From Candidatus Gastranaerophilales bacterium (lineage in GTDB: Bacteria; Cyanobacteriota; Vampirovibrionia; Gastranaerophilales; Gastranaerophilaceae), in assembly GCA_021205645.1 (NCBI GenBank), contig JAJPXE010000015.1, positions 1 through 15,263 on the forward strand: a DNA stretch of 15,263 nt, in the 5' to 3' direction. Positions 6,900 through 13,452 of this stretch are shown here, piece after piece. The first letter of the stretch is position 1. The number at the start of each line of letters is the position of its first letter. A program made the translations under genes and the position numbers. The notes under the pieces were generated by a model. That model was not told the DNA's origin. It did no database searches and was given only the letters and a program-made list of their open reading frames with translations.

Positions 6900-7733
6900 A
6901 TGGCGAACAATTATCAAAATTTTCATATCGGGAGTTTTAATTCCTCACATCTGCCCTCAGGCGGGAATTATACATTTCCGATGAACCCTCCGCCTGCTGT
7001 TAATCCCGATAACAGCAGAGAATATGATGATTTTTTAAATTTTGATACCGGATACGAAACCGGCGCCCCCTCATATTCTCGTTTAAATGCACTGGATTCA
7101 ACACTTTTGGAGGCAGAGGCATATCAAAATATTGAAGATGAAGCGTTTAAAACGGAATATAAAATCAACAGGATAGAAGAAGAACTGAAATCACTTGATA
7201 AGGAGATAGAAAATGCTAAAAGCATAAACGATTTTCAGAAAGCGGATATCCTTGTTATGCGTAAACACTCACTCCAAAACGAGTTAAAATCGTTATATGA
7301 AAGTTACGGTCATTCAGATGTGGCAACAAAGCTATCGGGAGAATTAACATCAATATTAAAATCAAAACCGACGGTGATATCAGGAATAATCGACAGTTTC
7401 ATGGAGTTCATCTCAGAAAAATTTCTGCCGAAAGTATCAAAGAATTTTAACTCGGGCAAGAATATCAAAGATGCCCTGACAAAGCTTGAAACATTAAATA
7501 AAAATGTTGACGAGCTTGTAACAATGCAGACCCCGTACGGTGAAGCGGACGAGAGATATGACAGACTGACAAACTATCTGAACAGAGCTAATGTGATACA
7601 TTTTCAGATATCAAAAACTATCGGTTCTCCGACATTTTTTGATACAATAAGCTCAATTGATAAAGAAAAATTAAACAAAACAATCAAAAATCAGAGTAAT
7701 TTCAACAACATGACCGGCAAGCCGAAATCATAG
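6900..7733 (+). CDS. Coiled-coil protein of unknown function
   Basis: This encodes 277 residues and I recognise no family. The N-terminal 60 or so residues are Asn/Pro/Ser-rich and probably disordered (MNPPPAVNPDN). A charged, heptad-like helical stretch follows at about 78-140 (IEDEAFKTEYKINRIEEELKSLDKEIENAK, given here only as its key span), then more helical sequence including FMEFISEKFLPKVSKNF and KIAL/LETLNKN-type segments. No signal peptide or TM segment is visible. Start ATG 6900 has a plausible promoter but no clear Shine-Dalgarno site (CATTTAGA precedes it). It stands alone between a terminator and a repeat-rich spacer. The AT-rich codon use and a long intact frame argue for a real gene, probably lineage-restricted. 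Confidence 0.75.
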   Translation: MANNYQNFHIGSFNSSHLPSGGNYTFPMNPPPAVNPDNSREYDDFLNFDTGYETGAPSYSRLNALDSTLLEAEAYQNIEDEAFKTEYKINRIEEELKSLDKEIENAKSINDFQKADILVMRKHSLQNELKSLYESYGHSDVATKLSGELTSILKSKPTVISGIIDSFMEFISEKFLPKVSKNFNSGKNIKDALTKLETLNKNVDELVTMQTPYGEADERYDRLTNYLNRANVIHFQISKTIGSPTFFDTISSIDKEKLNKTIKNQSNFNNMTGKPKS

Positions 7734-7761
7734 TTTTTAAATTGTTTTAGTCCTCTCCGCA

Positions 7762-7872
7762 GGGGTAAATGTATTATGTTCTGAAATTTGCATGGTTATC
7801 ACCTTAAACGAGTATCATCTCATCCGTGGGGTAAATGAATGGTATTCTAAAATTTGTAAGGTTATCACCTCA
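7762..7872 (+). repeat. Two degenerate direct repeats with a 66-base period
   Basis: Copy one is 7762-7806 and copy two 7828-7872. They agree at about 37 of 45 positions and share GGGGTAAATG at the start, AAATTTG in the middle and GGTTATCACCT near the end. The leading word GGGGTAAATGT recurs at 8529-8539 and, inverted, at 1008-1018. Confidence 0.7.
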
Positions 7873-7875
7873 CCC

Positions 7876-7909
7876 GAAAATCTGGTTTTCGTTCCTAGAA
7901 CCGATTTTC
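7876..7909. repeat. Imperfect hairpin inside the repeat spacer
   Basis: GAAAATC-T-GGTT (7876-7887) pairs with AACC-GATTTTC (7899-7909) with a one-base bulge. It sits immediately before the GC-rich hairpin at 7911-7932, and both are bracketed by the TCACCTCACCCG direct repeats. Confidence 0.6.
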
Positions 7910-7910
7910 T

Positions 7911-7932
7911 GCCCTCTCCGGACGGAGAGGGC
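7911..7932. repeat. Perfect 10-bp inverted repeat
   Basis: GCCCTCTCCG (7911-7920) and CGGAGAGGGC (7923-7932) are perfect complements around two central bases. It is strongly GC-rich in AT-rich DNA and has no T-tract, so it looks like a palindromic intergenic repeat and not a terminator. Confidence 0.75.
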
Positions 7933-8112
7933 GGGGTGTCACCTCACCCGCAAAAATTTCCCTTGATTTGTTCTTCAATAGAGATTTATTGTTTAAAACA
8001 ATAGTATAGTTACAATACCGTCCGGGGAGGGGAAATCTTTACCCCCCCCGTCCCTGCGGAGCGGACAAAACCGTAAAAATGTTTATACTAATACACTACA
8101 AAAAAACGACAC

Positions 8113-8147
8113 AAAAAAGAGTGCCCAAATCATGAACACTCTTTTTT
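8113..8147. terminator. Probable bidirectional terminator beyond HU
   Basis: AAAAAAGAGTG (8113-8123) and CACTCTTTTTT (8137-8147) are perfect 11-base complements with a 13-base loop. On the minus strand the hairpin ends in a six-T run just after the HU stop at 8171; on the plus strand it also ends in six Ts. The GC content of the stem is low, so efficiency is uncertain. Confidence 0.7.
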
Positions 8148-8170
8148 ATAGCCTTTAGAAATTCTCTAAA

Positions 8171-8449
8171 TTACTTTCCGTTAACAGTTGTTTTGAATTT
8201 CTTACCTGCTGAAAATACAGGAACTGTCTTTGCAGGAATAGAAATTTCTTTACCCGTTTGAGGGTTTCTGCCTGTTCTTGCTGCTCTCTTACGAGATTCA
8301 AATGTTCCGAAACCTACTAACGTAACTTTCTTTCCTTTTGAAACTGTTTTTTGAATAGTATCAACTAAAGCATTTAATACTTCACCCGCATCCTTTTGAG
8401 TGACTTTTGCTTTTTTTGAAATTTCTTGTACTAATTCTTCTTTGTTCAT
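8171..8449 (-). CDS. HU-type nucleoid DNA-binding protein
   Basis: This encodes 92 residues, the normal HU length. It shows the HU/IHF signature region GFGTFESRKRAARTGRNPQTG (given by its span, residues 46-66), including the DNA-intercalating Pro63 in GRNPQTG, and the helical dimerisation domain (MNKEELVQEISKKAKV). It binds and bends DNA as a dimer. Lack of IHF-specific features and its isolated setting favour HU. It is the only minus-strand gene in the window, with a perfect AAAGGAG site nine bases before the start, a near-consensus promoter carrying a candidate operator, and a hairpin terminator. This fits a highly expressed, separately regulated gene. Confidence 0.95.
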   Translation of the reverse strand: MNKEELVQEISKKAKVTQKDAGEVLNALVDTIQKTVSKGKKVTLVGFGTFESRKRAARTGRNPQTGKEISIPAKTVPVFSAGKKFKTTVNGK

Positions 8450-8483
8450 TGTATAAAACTCCTTTCTTAAGTATTACATCACC

Positions 8484-8506
8484 TATTATATGGGATACAT
8501 ATAATA
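8484..8506. promoter_or_regulatory. 9-5-9 inverted repeat over the HU promoter
   Basis: TATTATATG (8484-8492) and CATATAATA (8498-8506) are perfect complements around GGATA. The element fills the spacer and covers the -10 hexamer, abutting the -35. This is where a dimeric repressor would block RNA polymerase. Some symmetry is expected from TATAAT-like words in AT-rich DNA, but nine exact pairs are more than that. Confidence 0.5.
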
Positions 8507-8512
8507 TTTCAA
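8485..8512 (-). promoter_or_regulatory. Strong sigma-70-type promoter of the HU gene
   Basis: On the minus strand TTGAAA (8512-8507, 5 of 6 matches) lies 16 bases before a perfect TATAAT (8490-8485). Transcription would start near 8478, about 29 bases before the start codon, with AAAGGAG at 8465-8459 in the leader. Confidence 0.75.
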
Positions 8513-8656
8513 CAATTATATTTCAGAGGGGGTAAATGTCATTAAACCGGTTCTATGAAGCGATTTTGAGGATTTACAAAAATTTATAATCGATAAAATG
8601 CCGCTAAACTCCATGCTTTTTTACGATAAAGAGCATGTGTACAGGCATGTTTGGAG

Positions 8657-8662
8657 TATAAT
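8657..8662 (+). promoter_or_regulatory. Perfect -10 hexamer upstream of the ABC exporter gene
   Basis: TATAAT at 8657-8662 is followed by a leader of about 40 bases to ATG 8711. No good -35 stands 16-18 bases before it. An interrupted inverted repeat lies just upstream (ACTCCATGC at 8608-8616 against GCAT-GTTT-GGAGT at 8645-8657), its right arm ending on the first base of the -10. An activator-dependent promoter is possible. Confidence 0.4.
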
Positions 8663-8710
8663 ATTTTTATGTTTAGCCGGATATGCATAAAGAACAAAAA
8701 GGGATAAAGT

Positions 8711-10534
8711 ATGAAATTAAGCAAAACAACCGCACAAAATTCATTTGAATACAAATGGTTATTATCCAGAATATACCCGTATATTCGTCCTGTAATGGGC
8801 AGAGTAATACTGGGTTTTCTTGTAGCACTGCCTGTAGGTATGCTTGACGGTGTTGTTGCTTTTTCACTTAAACCGTATATGGACTATGTTATCGGAAAGC
8901 ATGACTTGGTATTTAATTTGCTCGGACACGATTTTATTATCCCTTATGCGGCACTTGCTGCGGCTATACCGTTCGGTGTTGTATTCTTTGCTGTTGTACA
9001 GGGGGTTTTGAGATATCTTAACAGCTACCTGACCGACTGGACAAGCCAGAAAATTACCAATGCGGTTAAAATATCACTGTTTTCAAAATTAATCTGTATG
9101 GATTCGACATTTTTTGATGAAAATCCGTCGGGCATTATCATATCAAGATATTTGAATGACCCTGACACAGCCTCTAAAGGGATTGTTGAAAAGATTAAAA
9201 CAGCACTTACAAGCTTGTTCGGGGCATTAAGCCTTATATGTGTTATGCTCTACAGTTCATGGAAACTTGCCATTGTCGGGGTGGCCGTACTTTTGGTAGC
9301 GTTTCTGCCTGTTGCTCTTATCAGAAAGAAAGTTAAATCAACATCTAATCAAAATATGGTTGTCGGCGGAAATATCACAACAAATTTCAATGAAACATAT
9401 TCAGGAAATAAAGTTATGACGGCATACTGTCTGCAAGAACGCCAGAGAGAACATTTCATCAAACAGGTTCATAAATCGTTTGATATAACAATATCCCTGA
9501 CAAAACGTGCCGGCTGGATGTCACCGATTATGTACTTTATCGCATCTATCGGAATTGCCATTGTCCTGTTTTACGGAACAAATCTTATTATGGCAGGTGA
9601 AATGACCGGCGGAAGTTTTGCGTCGTTTGTTACTTCTTTGCTTTTGTTATATAAACCCGTCAAAACACTGGGTACAACATTAACAAGTATTCAAACGATT
9701 TTTGTTGCAATGGGACGTGTATTTGAATTATTTGATATTGAACCTCAAATCAAAAATCGTGAAAATCCTGTTGAGCTTAAGGATTTAGAACAGTCAATCA
9801 GATTTAATAATGTAAGTTTTTCATATAACCATGAAAAAACTGTGCTTCATAACATTGATTTTGAGATATACAAGGGTGAAACTGTTGCCATTGTTGGTAA
9901 TTCAGGCGGCGGTAAATCAACCCTTGTAAACTTAGTTCCCCGTTTTTACGATGTAACTGACGGTTCAATTACAATAGACGGACTTGATATAAGAGATATT
10001 TCAATGGAAAGTCTTAGAAAGAATATAGCAATGGTATTTCAGGATAACTTTCTGTTCACCGGAACAATCCGTGATAATATTTTGATGGGTAATCCTGAGG
10101 CAACGGAAGAAGAATTACAATGTGCAATAGAATCTGCACATTTAGAGGATATGCTGGCGGATTTAGAAGATGGCATGAATACCGAACTCGGAGAAAGAGG
10201 AACAACGCTATCCGGCGGTCAGCGCCAACGTGTTGCAATAGCCAGAGCTATGGTCAGAAAATCTCCTATTGTTATTCTTGATGAAGCAACAAGTGCTCTT
10301 GATAATAAATCGGAAGCTATTGTGCAAAAAGCACTTGACAATCTGATTAGAAATAAAACCGTATTTGTTATCGCTCACAGATTATCGACAATCCAAAACG
10401 CACACAGAATAGCCGTAATAAATGAAGGGCATCTTATTGAATTCGGCACACATGATGAGTTGATGAATATTGCGGGCGGTCAATATAAAATGCTTTATGA
10501 AATGCAGTTTAGACATCAGGAAGTTTTAACATAA
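8711..10534 (+). CDS. MsbA-like ABC exporter (fused permease and ATPase)
   Basis: This encodes 607 residues in one half-transporter: a transmembrane domain with about six helices (residues about 25-330) followed by an ABC ATPase domain. Motifs are complete: Walker A GNSGGGKST (from 396), Q-loop VFQDNFLF, signature LSGGQRQR (from 500), Walker B IVILDEATSALD (Asp524, Glu525) and switch His556 (VIAHRLST). The family works as a homodimer in the inner membrane. MsbA flips lipid A core, while close relatives export drugs or other lipids. Length and order fit MsbA, but the substrate cannot be settled by sequence alone and no LPS genes are adjacent. The start ATG 8711 has AAAGGGA about seven bases before it. 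The gene appears monocistronic. Confidence 0.88.
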   Translation: MKLSKTTAQNSFEYKWLLSRIYPYIRPVMGRVILGFLVALPVGMLDGVVAFSLKPYMDYVIGKHDLVFNLLGHDFIIPYAALAAAIPFGVVFFAVVQGVLRYLNSYLTDWTSQKITNAVKISLFSKLICMDSTFFDENPSGIIISRYLNDPDTASKGIVEKIKTALTSLFGALSLICVMLYSSWKLAIVGVAVLLVAFLPVALIRKKVKSTSNQNMVVGGNITTNFNETYSGNKVMTAYCLQERQREHFIKQVHKSFDITISLTKRAGWMSPIMYFIASIGIAIVLFYGTNLIMAGEMTGGSFASFVTSLLLLYKPVKTLGTTLTSIQTIFVAMGRVFELFDIEPQIKNRENPVELKDLEQSIRFNNVSFSYNHEKTVLHNIDFEIYKGETVAIVGNSGGGKSTLVNLVPRFYDVTDGSITIDGLDIRDISMESLRKNIAMVFQDNFLFTGTIRDNILMGNPEATEEELQCAIESAHLEDMLADLEDGMNTELGERGTTLSGGQRQRVAIARAMVRKSPIVILDEATSALDNKSEAIVQKALDNLIRNKTVFVIAHRLSTIQNAHRIAVINEGHLIEFGTHDELMNIAGGQYKMLYEMQFRHQEVLT

Positions 10535-10539
10535 CTTAT

Positions 10540-10576
10540 GAGTTTGCGGAAAAATTAAAATTTTTCTCGCAAACTC
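10540..10576. repeat. Long AT-rich hairpin after the ABC exporter gene
   Basis: GAGTTTGCGGAAAAATT (10540-10556) pairs with AATTTTTCTCGCAAACTC (10559-10576) with a single one-base bulge and a two-base turn. It starts six bases after the stop and could end transcription or protect the 3' end, though no T-run follows the whole hairpin. Its core is shared with the spacer at 12705-12723. Confidence 0.7.
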
Positions 10577-10800
10577 TCGGGAACAGTGTCGATGCAGGCT
10601 GTGTGCGTCTTGAAATTCCTCCACGCTCACCGAATTTCGCCCTAAAGCCTATGGCTTAGCAGGCTCAATCGGTTCGCTATCCGGACTACACTTCGTTTTG
10701 TCCGTCCGGAATTTCGCTATCCCGCGTACAATCTATATCTCACACACCTCAGGTCGGGTTTGAAAAATCTCCAAAATTTGTCAATTTTGGGATTTTTCCG
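10577..10800. other. Structured intergenic element, candidate ncRNA or dispersed repeat
   Basis: This stretch is GC-richer than its flanks and holds no long open frame. It contains a string of complementary arms: GAAATTC (10612-10618) with GAATTTC (10632-10638); AAGCC-TAT-GGCTT near 10645-10657; CCGGAC (10681-10686) with GTCCGG (10704-10709); and a long arm at 10762-10778 with 10783-10798. No tRNA or known riboswitch pattern is recognised. The remainder, to 11050, is AT-rich with nothing evident except the promoter near 10983. Confidence 0.45.
10762..10798 (+). repeat. Near-perfect 16-17-bp hairpin
   Basis: GAAAAATCTCCAAAATT (10762-10778) pairs with AATTTTGGGATTTTTC (10783-10798) around TGTC, with one bulge. 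It may be a processed or terminating structure at the end of the preceding element; the final T-run is inside the stem and not after it. Confidence 0.6.
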
Positions 10801-10982
10801 CACCCTCTATACTAAAGTATGGTACGTCTGATACAAAAGTATGAAACCTTATATTAAACAACTTGAATTCCTTGTAATATAAGACTAAAATGATTGTGTG
10901 AACCGGTCAGAATGCCCCGGATTATGTAAAATCAACAAGATAAAATCACTTAAAACCATGATTATTATTGAATTGTAAGATA

Positions 10983-11010
10983 TTGACTTTTTCATAAAAA
11001 AAATTAAATA
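10983..11010 (+). promoter_or_regulatory. Candidate promoter of the 542-residue protein gene
   Basis: TTGACT (10983-10988, 5 of 6 matches) is followed by AT-rich -10 options, TTAAAT (11004-11009, spacing 15) or TAAATA (11005-11010, spacing 16). The leader to ATG 11051 would be about 35 bases and carries the ribosome site AAAGGA at 11037-11042. Confidence 0.45.
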
Positions 11011-11050
11011 AATAATAAAACCCGAAATTACAAATGAAAGGATAATTTAG

Positions 11051-12679
11051 ATGGGTATGGCGGCATCGCAGGCAAGATATCTTGCATTGTCTGCACGGAA
11101 AACAAACGTTGAATATGAAGGACAGCAGATTAACCAGCAGAGGTTGACCCTGTCAAATCAGAGTGCCGATCTATTCAATCAGATGTTAACGATGTCTGTC
11201 CCGACTCCGCCGAGCACAACGGATTATACTACTCTGCAATACTCTTGGAGTGATGGCACCAATACTTCTGTCCTTGAAAGTTATTATCAACTCGGCACGG
11301 TCAATGAAGATTATAACTATGTTGTAACAAGCTACCATTATGAAGATGTATACACGGGGCAAAGAAAGTATTTAACAGACCCGCAAATTCAGGCAACAAA
11401 AACAAACAATTTCTCTGATCTTAAAACAACGGATTATACCATAACTGCAATGTCATATTCAAAGACAAGCAATTCTTACAGCTTTAAACTGCTAAATGCT
11501 GCAGGCAATGAAATAACCGTCCAATATGAGGAGGCAGACACCTCATCAAGTTCTGACGTAGTGGAATTGTTGGATTATTTATACGGCAGAACGGAAGAAA
11601 CCGGATCGAATTCGGGATATTTTTCTTATGATGAAGATAATGACACATATACCTACTACTCAGACGGTTCGGGAAGCGGCACCGGGGTAACTTATACATT
11701 AATTGATACAGAAGATTCTACAGCAATGAGTGAGCTTAAAAAGAGCTACGGTGCGTTGTATGACAGTACAAAAACTTATTATACCGACGGCAGCACATAC
11801 ATATGTAAACAAGATATCAATGAAGCAAATGATACACTAACCGGTAAGGCTTATATAAGAACAAAAGATACTAATACATATTATACAGACGGAACAAACT
11901 ATATTGCCGCAACTGAAATAGCCGGTTTAAGTATCGGGGATACAATGACCGTATATTCTGCAACAAACAACCCTACATTCAGCAGCTATTCGGCTGTAGG
12001 CAACTGTACTCTCACAGCTCTTGATGAGGATACATATAATAGCGATGCAACAATTATTACCGAAATTGCACAAATATTGAAAGATTTATCAAGTGACGAA
12101 GATTGCGCAACTTCTTATGCAAGATTAAAAGCCTGTTTCGATGATGATGGCGAATATATAAGCGGCTCTATTTATCAATTTACAATGAACGGTGTTACAT
12201 ATTATACAACAGCAGCAGATTTAGACGACAGCCTTTTGAGTGCGTATAGCGACAGTGCAACAGCAAGCAACAGTATTGACAGCCAGCAAACAAAATTAGC
12301 ATACTATAAAGCATCATATATAAGTACCAAAATAACCGAAACAAAAAATGCACTATTAGAAACTGACGGCACCGGAAGATTTTCAACTGTTAAGTTTGAA
12401 GATGATTCGGTCGTATATGATTTGAGTGTTGAAACTGTCACCGATGATGATGCATATAATGATGCAATGAATCAGTATTATTATGAACAGGATGAATACG
12501 ATAAGCAAATATCAGATATAAATGCCAAGACAGAAGTTATACAGGCACAGGACAGACAGCTGCAATTAAAACTGGAACAGTTGGATACGGAGCAGAGTGC
12601 GCTGCAAACAGAAATGGAAGCATGCCAGAAAGTTGTCAGCAAATGCATTGAGGACGGATTTAAGACATTTAACCATTAA
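11051..12679 (+). CDS. Large Tyr/Thr/Ser/Asp-rich protein with helical ends, unknown function
   Basis: This encodes 542 residues. AAAGGA eight bases before ATG 11051 fixes the start. The N-terminus (MGMAASQARYLALSARKT, then EGQQINQQR) is a helical module I associate with Melainabacteria-type gut bacteria. The C-terminal 75 residues (about 465-540) are a heptad-like helix (IQAQDRQLQLKLEQLDTEQ). Between them lies a low-Lys, acidic, probably beta-rich core with a repeated motif: TYYSDG at 201, TYYTDG at 242 and TYYTDG at 276, spaced 41 and 34 residues. No classical signal peptide, TM segment or LPXTG motif is seen. Helical ends flanking a variable core recall axial proteins such as flagellins and hook proteins, but this is only an analogy. 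It stands alone between two hairpin-bearing spacers. Confidence 0.8.
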   Translation: MGMAASQARYLALSARKTNVEYEGQQINQQRLTLSNQSADLFNQMLTMSVPTPPSTTDYTTLQYSWSDGTNTSVLESYYQLGTVNEDYNYVVTSYHYEDVYTGQRKYLTDPQIQATKTNNFSDLKTTDYTITAMSYSKTSNSYSFKLLNAAGNEITVQYEEADTSSSSDVVELLDYLYGRTEETGSNSGYFSYDEDNDTYTYYSDGSGSGTGVTYTLIDTEDSTAMSELKKSYGALYDSTKTYYTDGSTYICKQDINEANDTLTGKAYIRTKDTNTYYTDGTNYIAATEIAGLSIGDTMTVYSATNNPTFSSYSAVGNCTLTALDEDTYNSDATIITEIAQILKDLSSDEDCATSYARLKACFDDDGEYISGSIYQFTMNGVTYYTTAADLDDSLLSAYSDSATASNSIDSQQTKLAYYKASYISTKITETKNALLETDGTGRFSTVKFEDDSVVYDLSVETVTDDDAYNDAMNQYYYEQDEYDKQISDINAKTEVIQAQDRQLQLKLEQLDTEQSALQTEMEACQKVVSKCIEDGFKTFNH

Positions 12680-12704
12680 TTAAGCGGTTAGTTTTAGTGT
12701 TTGA

Positions 12705-12724
12705 GGAAAAATTAAAATTTTTCC
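12705..12724. repeat. 9-bp palindrome sharing 19 bases with the hairpin after the ABC exporter
   Basis: GGAAAAATT (12705-12713) and AATTTTTCC (12716-12724) are perfect complements around AA. Bases 12705-12723 are identical to 10548-10566. Both copies sit just downstream of a stop codon (25 and 13 bases), which suggests a repeated 3'-end element. Confidence 0.65.
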
Positions 12725-12742
12725 TGCGAATTCAATTTGTAC

Positions 12743-12771
12743 TTGTTGATTGTACGAATTTTTGATAAAAT
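12743..12771 (+). promoter_or_regulatory. Candidate promoter giving a leaderless MCE transcript
   Basis: TAAAAT (12766-12771, 5 of 6 matches) ends six bases before ATG 12778, so transcription would begin at or next to the start codon. A weak TTGTTG (12743-12748) lies 17 bases upstream. No Shine-Dalgarno site is present before the ATG. Confidence 0.4.
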
Positions 12772-12777
12772 CGTTGT

Positions 12778-13452
12778 ATGGAAAAAAGTGAAAGAAAAAG
12801 CCGTACATCAAAAATAAGGCGTATTGAACTGCTTGTCTGGCTTGCTATCATCGTTGTTCTTGCAACTATAGGAATAATCTTTACCGCAACATTTGAGAAA
12901 TCTTATGAAGTCCATAAAATATTCATGCCTGATGTAGACGGGCTTATCGTTGGTTCCCCCGTTAATTTGATGGGCATCCCAATCGGATATATCACAAAAA
13001 CGAAGATTTTAAACGATGAGGAAGTAATAGTCAAATTTAAAGTAACCGATAAAACAATACATATTCCAAAAGGAACTGTTGCAACGGTAGAGTTTAACGG
13101 TCTTGGCGGCTCAAAATCACTTGAACTGTATCCGCCGTCGTATAACAAACATATTACTAAAGAACTGATTGTTAATAATAACGATTTTATTATTGTAGAA
13201 CGACCGAAAAGATTGCGTGATTGTTACTCTCTGCTTTATCAGATGTATCAGAAACTTATGAATATCTGCTATACAATGGCATCTTTCGGAAGCCATCTTA
13301 ATGAAATTGAACACATATCAGCAGGCGGAAGTACAATGGATACCTTTAATTTTATTAACTATGCGGATAATTGGATTAACAATTCTCAGGGAAACATTCA
13401 AACATTCCGCAAAATCCTTGAGAAATATCATAGCGGGGGGGGGAGTAAATAG
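12778..13452 (+). CDS. MCE-domain (MlaD-like) membrane-anchored lipid-transport protein
   Basis: This encodes 224 residues: a basic cytoplasmic N-terminus, one membrane anchor (about 18-37, LLVWLAIIVVLATIGIIFTA) and an MCE domain (about 43-120) with the typical GSPVNLMGIPIGYI and the FNGLGGSKSLELYPP segment. MlaD-like proteins form periplasmic hexamers that carry phospholipids between membranes in diderm bacteria. The part after the MCE domain (about 130-224) is helical and lacks a clear partner motif. It ends in GGGSK, coded by a nine-G run at 13435-13443. No MlaE permease or MlaF ATPase is next to it; the downstream neighbour is upp, whose first codon overlaps the stop by one base. The ATG lacks a ribosome site. 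Confidence 0.88.
   Translation: MEKSERKSRTSKIRRIELLVWLAIIVVLATIGIIFTATFEKSYEVHKIFMPDVDGLIVGSPVNLMGIPIGYITKTKILNDEEVIVKFKVTDKTIHIPKGTVATVEFNGLGGSKSLELYPPSYNKHITKELIVNNNDFIIVERPKRLRDCYSLLYQMYQKLMNICYTMASFGSHLNEIEHISAGGSTMDTFNFINYADNWINNSQGNIQTFRKILEKYHSGGGSK
13435..13445 (+). promoter_or_regulatory. G9 homopolymer doubling as ribosome-binding site for upp
   Basis: Nine consecutive Gs followed by AG code the C-terminal Gly residues of the MCE protein and form the only Shine-Dalgarno-like sequence before the upp start (gap 6 to GTG 13452, 9 to GTG 13455). With eight Gs the MCE frame would run to SGGGVNSGE; with ten it would end at SGGGE. Confidence 0.55.

Larger units (their letters stand above)
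7734..8110. other. Non-coding, repeat-rich spacer between the orphan gene and HU
   Basis: This stretch of more than 370 bases has no convincing gene. It holds two degenerate 45-base direct repeats, a pair of 12-base direct repeats (TCACCTCACCCG at 7865-7876 and 7939-7950) bracketing two hairpins, and a G-rich/C-rich block at 8020-8066 in which GTCCG (8020-8024) can pair with CGGAC (8062-8066). A frame of 70 codons at 7792-8004 only reads through these repeats. Confidence 0.6.

Noticed and set aside
7762..7950. CRISPR array
   Set aside because: Only two degenerate copies, no uniform spacers and no cas genes.
7792..8004. 70-codon open frame
   Set aside because: It lies entirely within direct repeats and hairpins, has no ribosome site and no plausible protein composition.
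8529..8539. GGGGTAAATGT as a promoter or operator upstream of the ABC exporter gene
   Set aside because: The word matches the dispersed repeat words at 7762 and 1008 and lies far from the -10 at 8657, so a repeat relic is the simpler reading.
10577..10800. tRNA gene or degraded protein gene
   Set aside because: The GGTTCG word near 10670 is not in a cloverleaf context, and minus-strand frames are interrupted by stops within about 30 codons.
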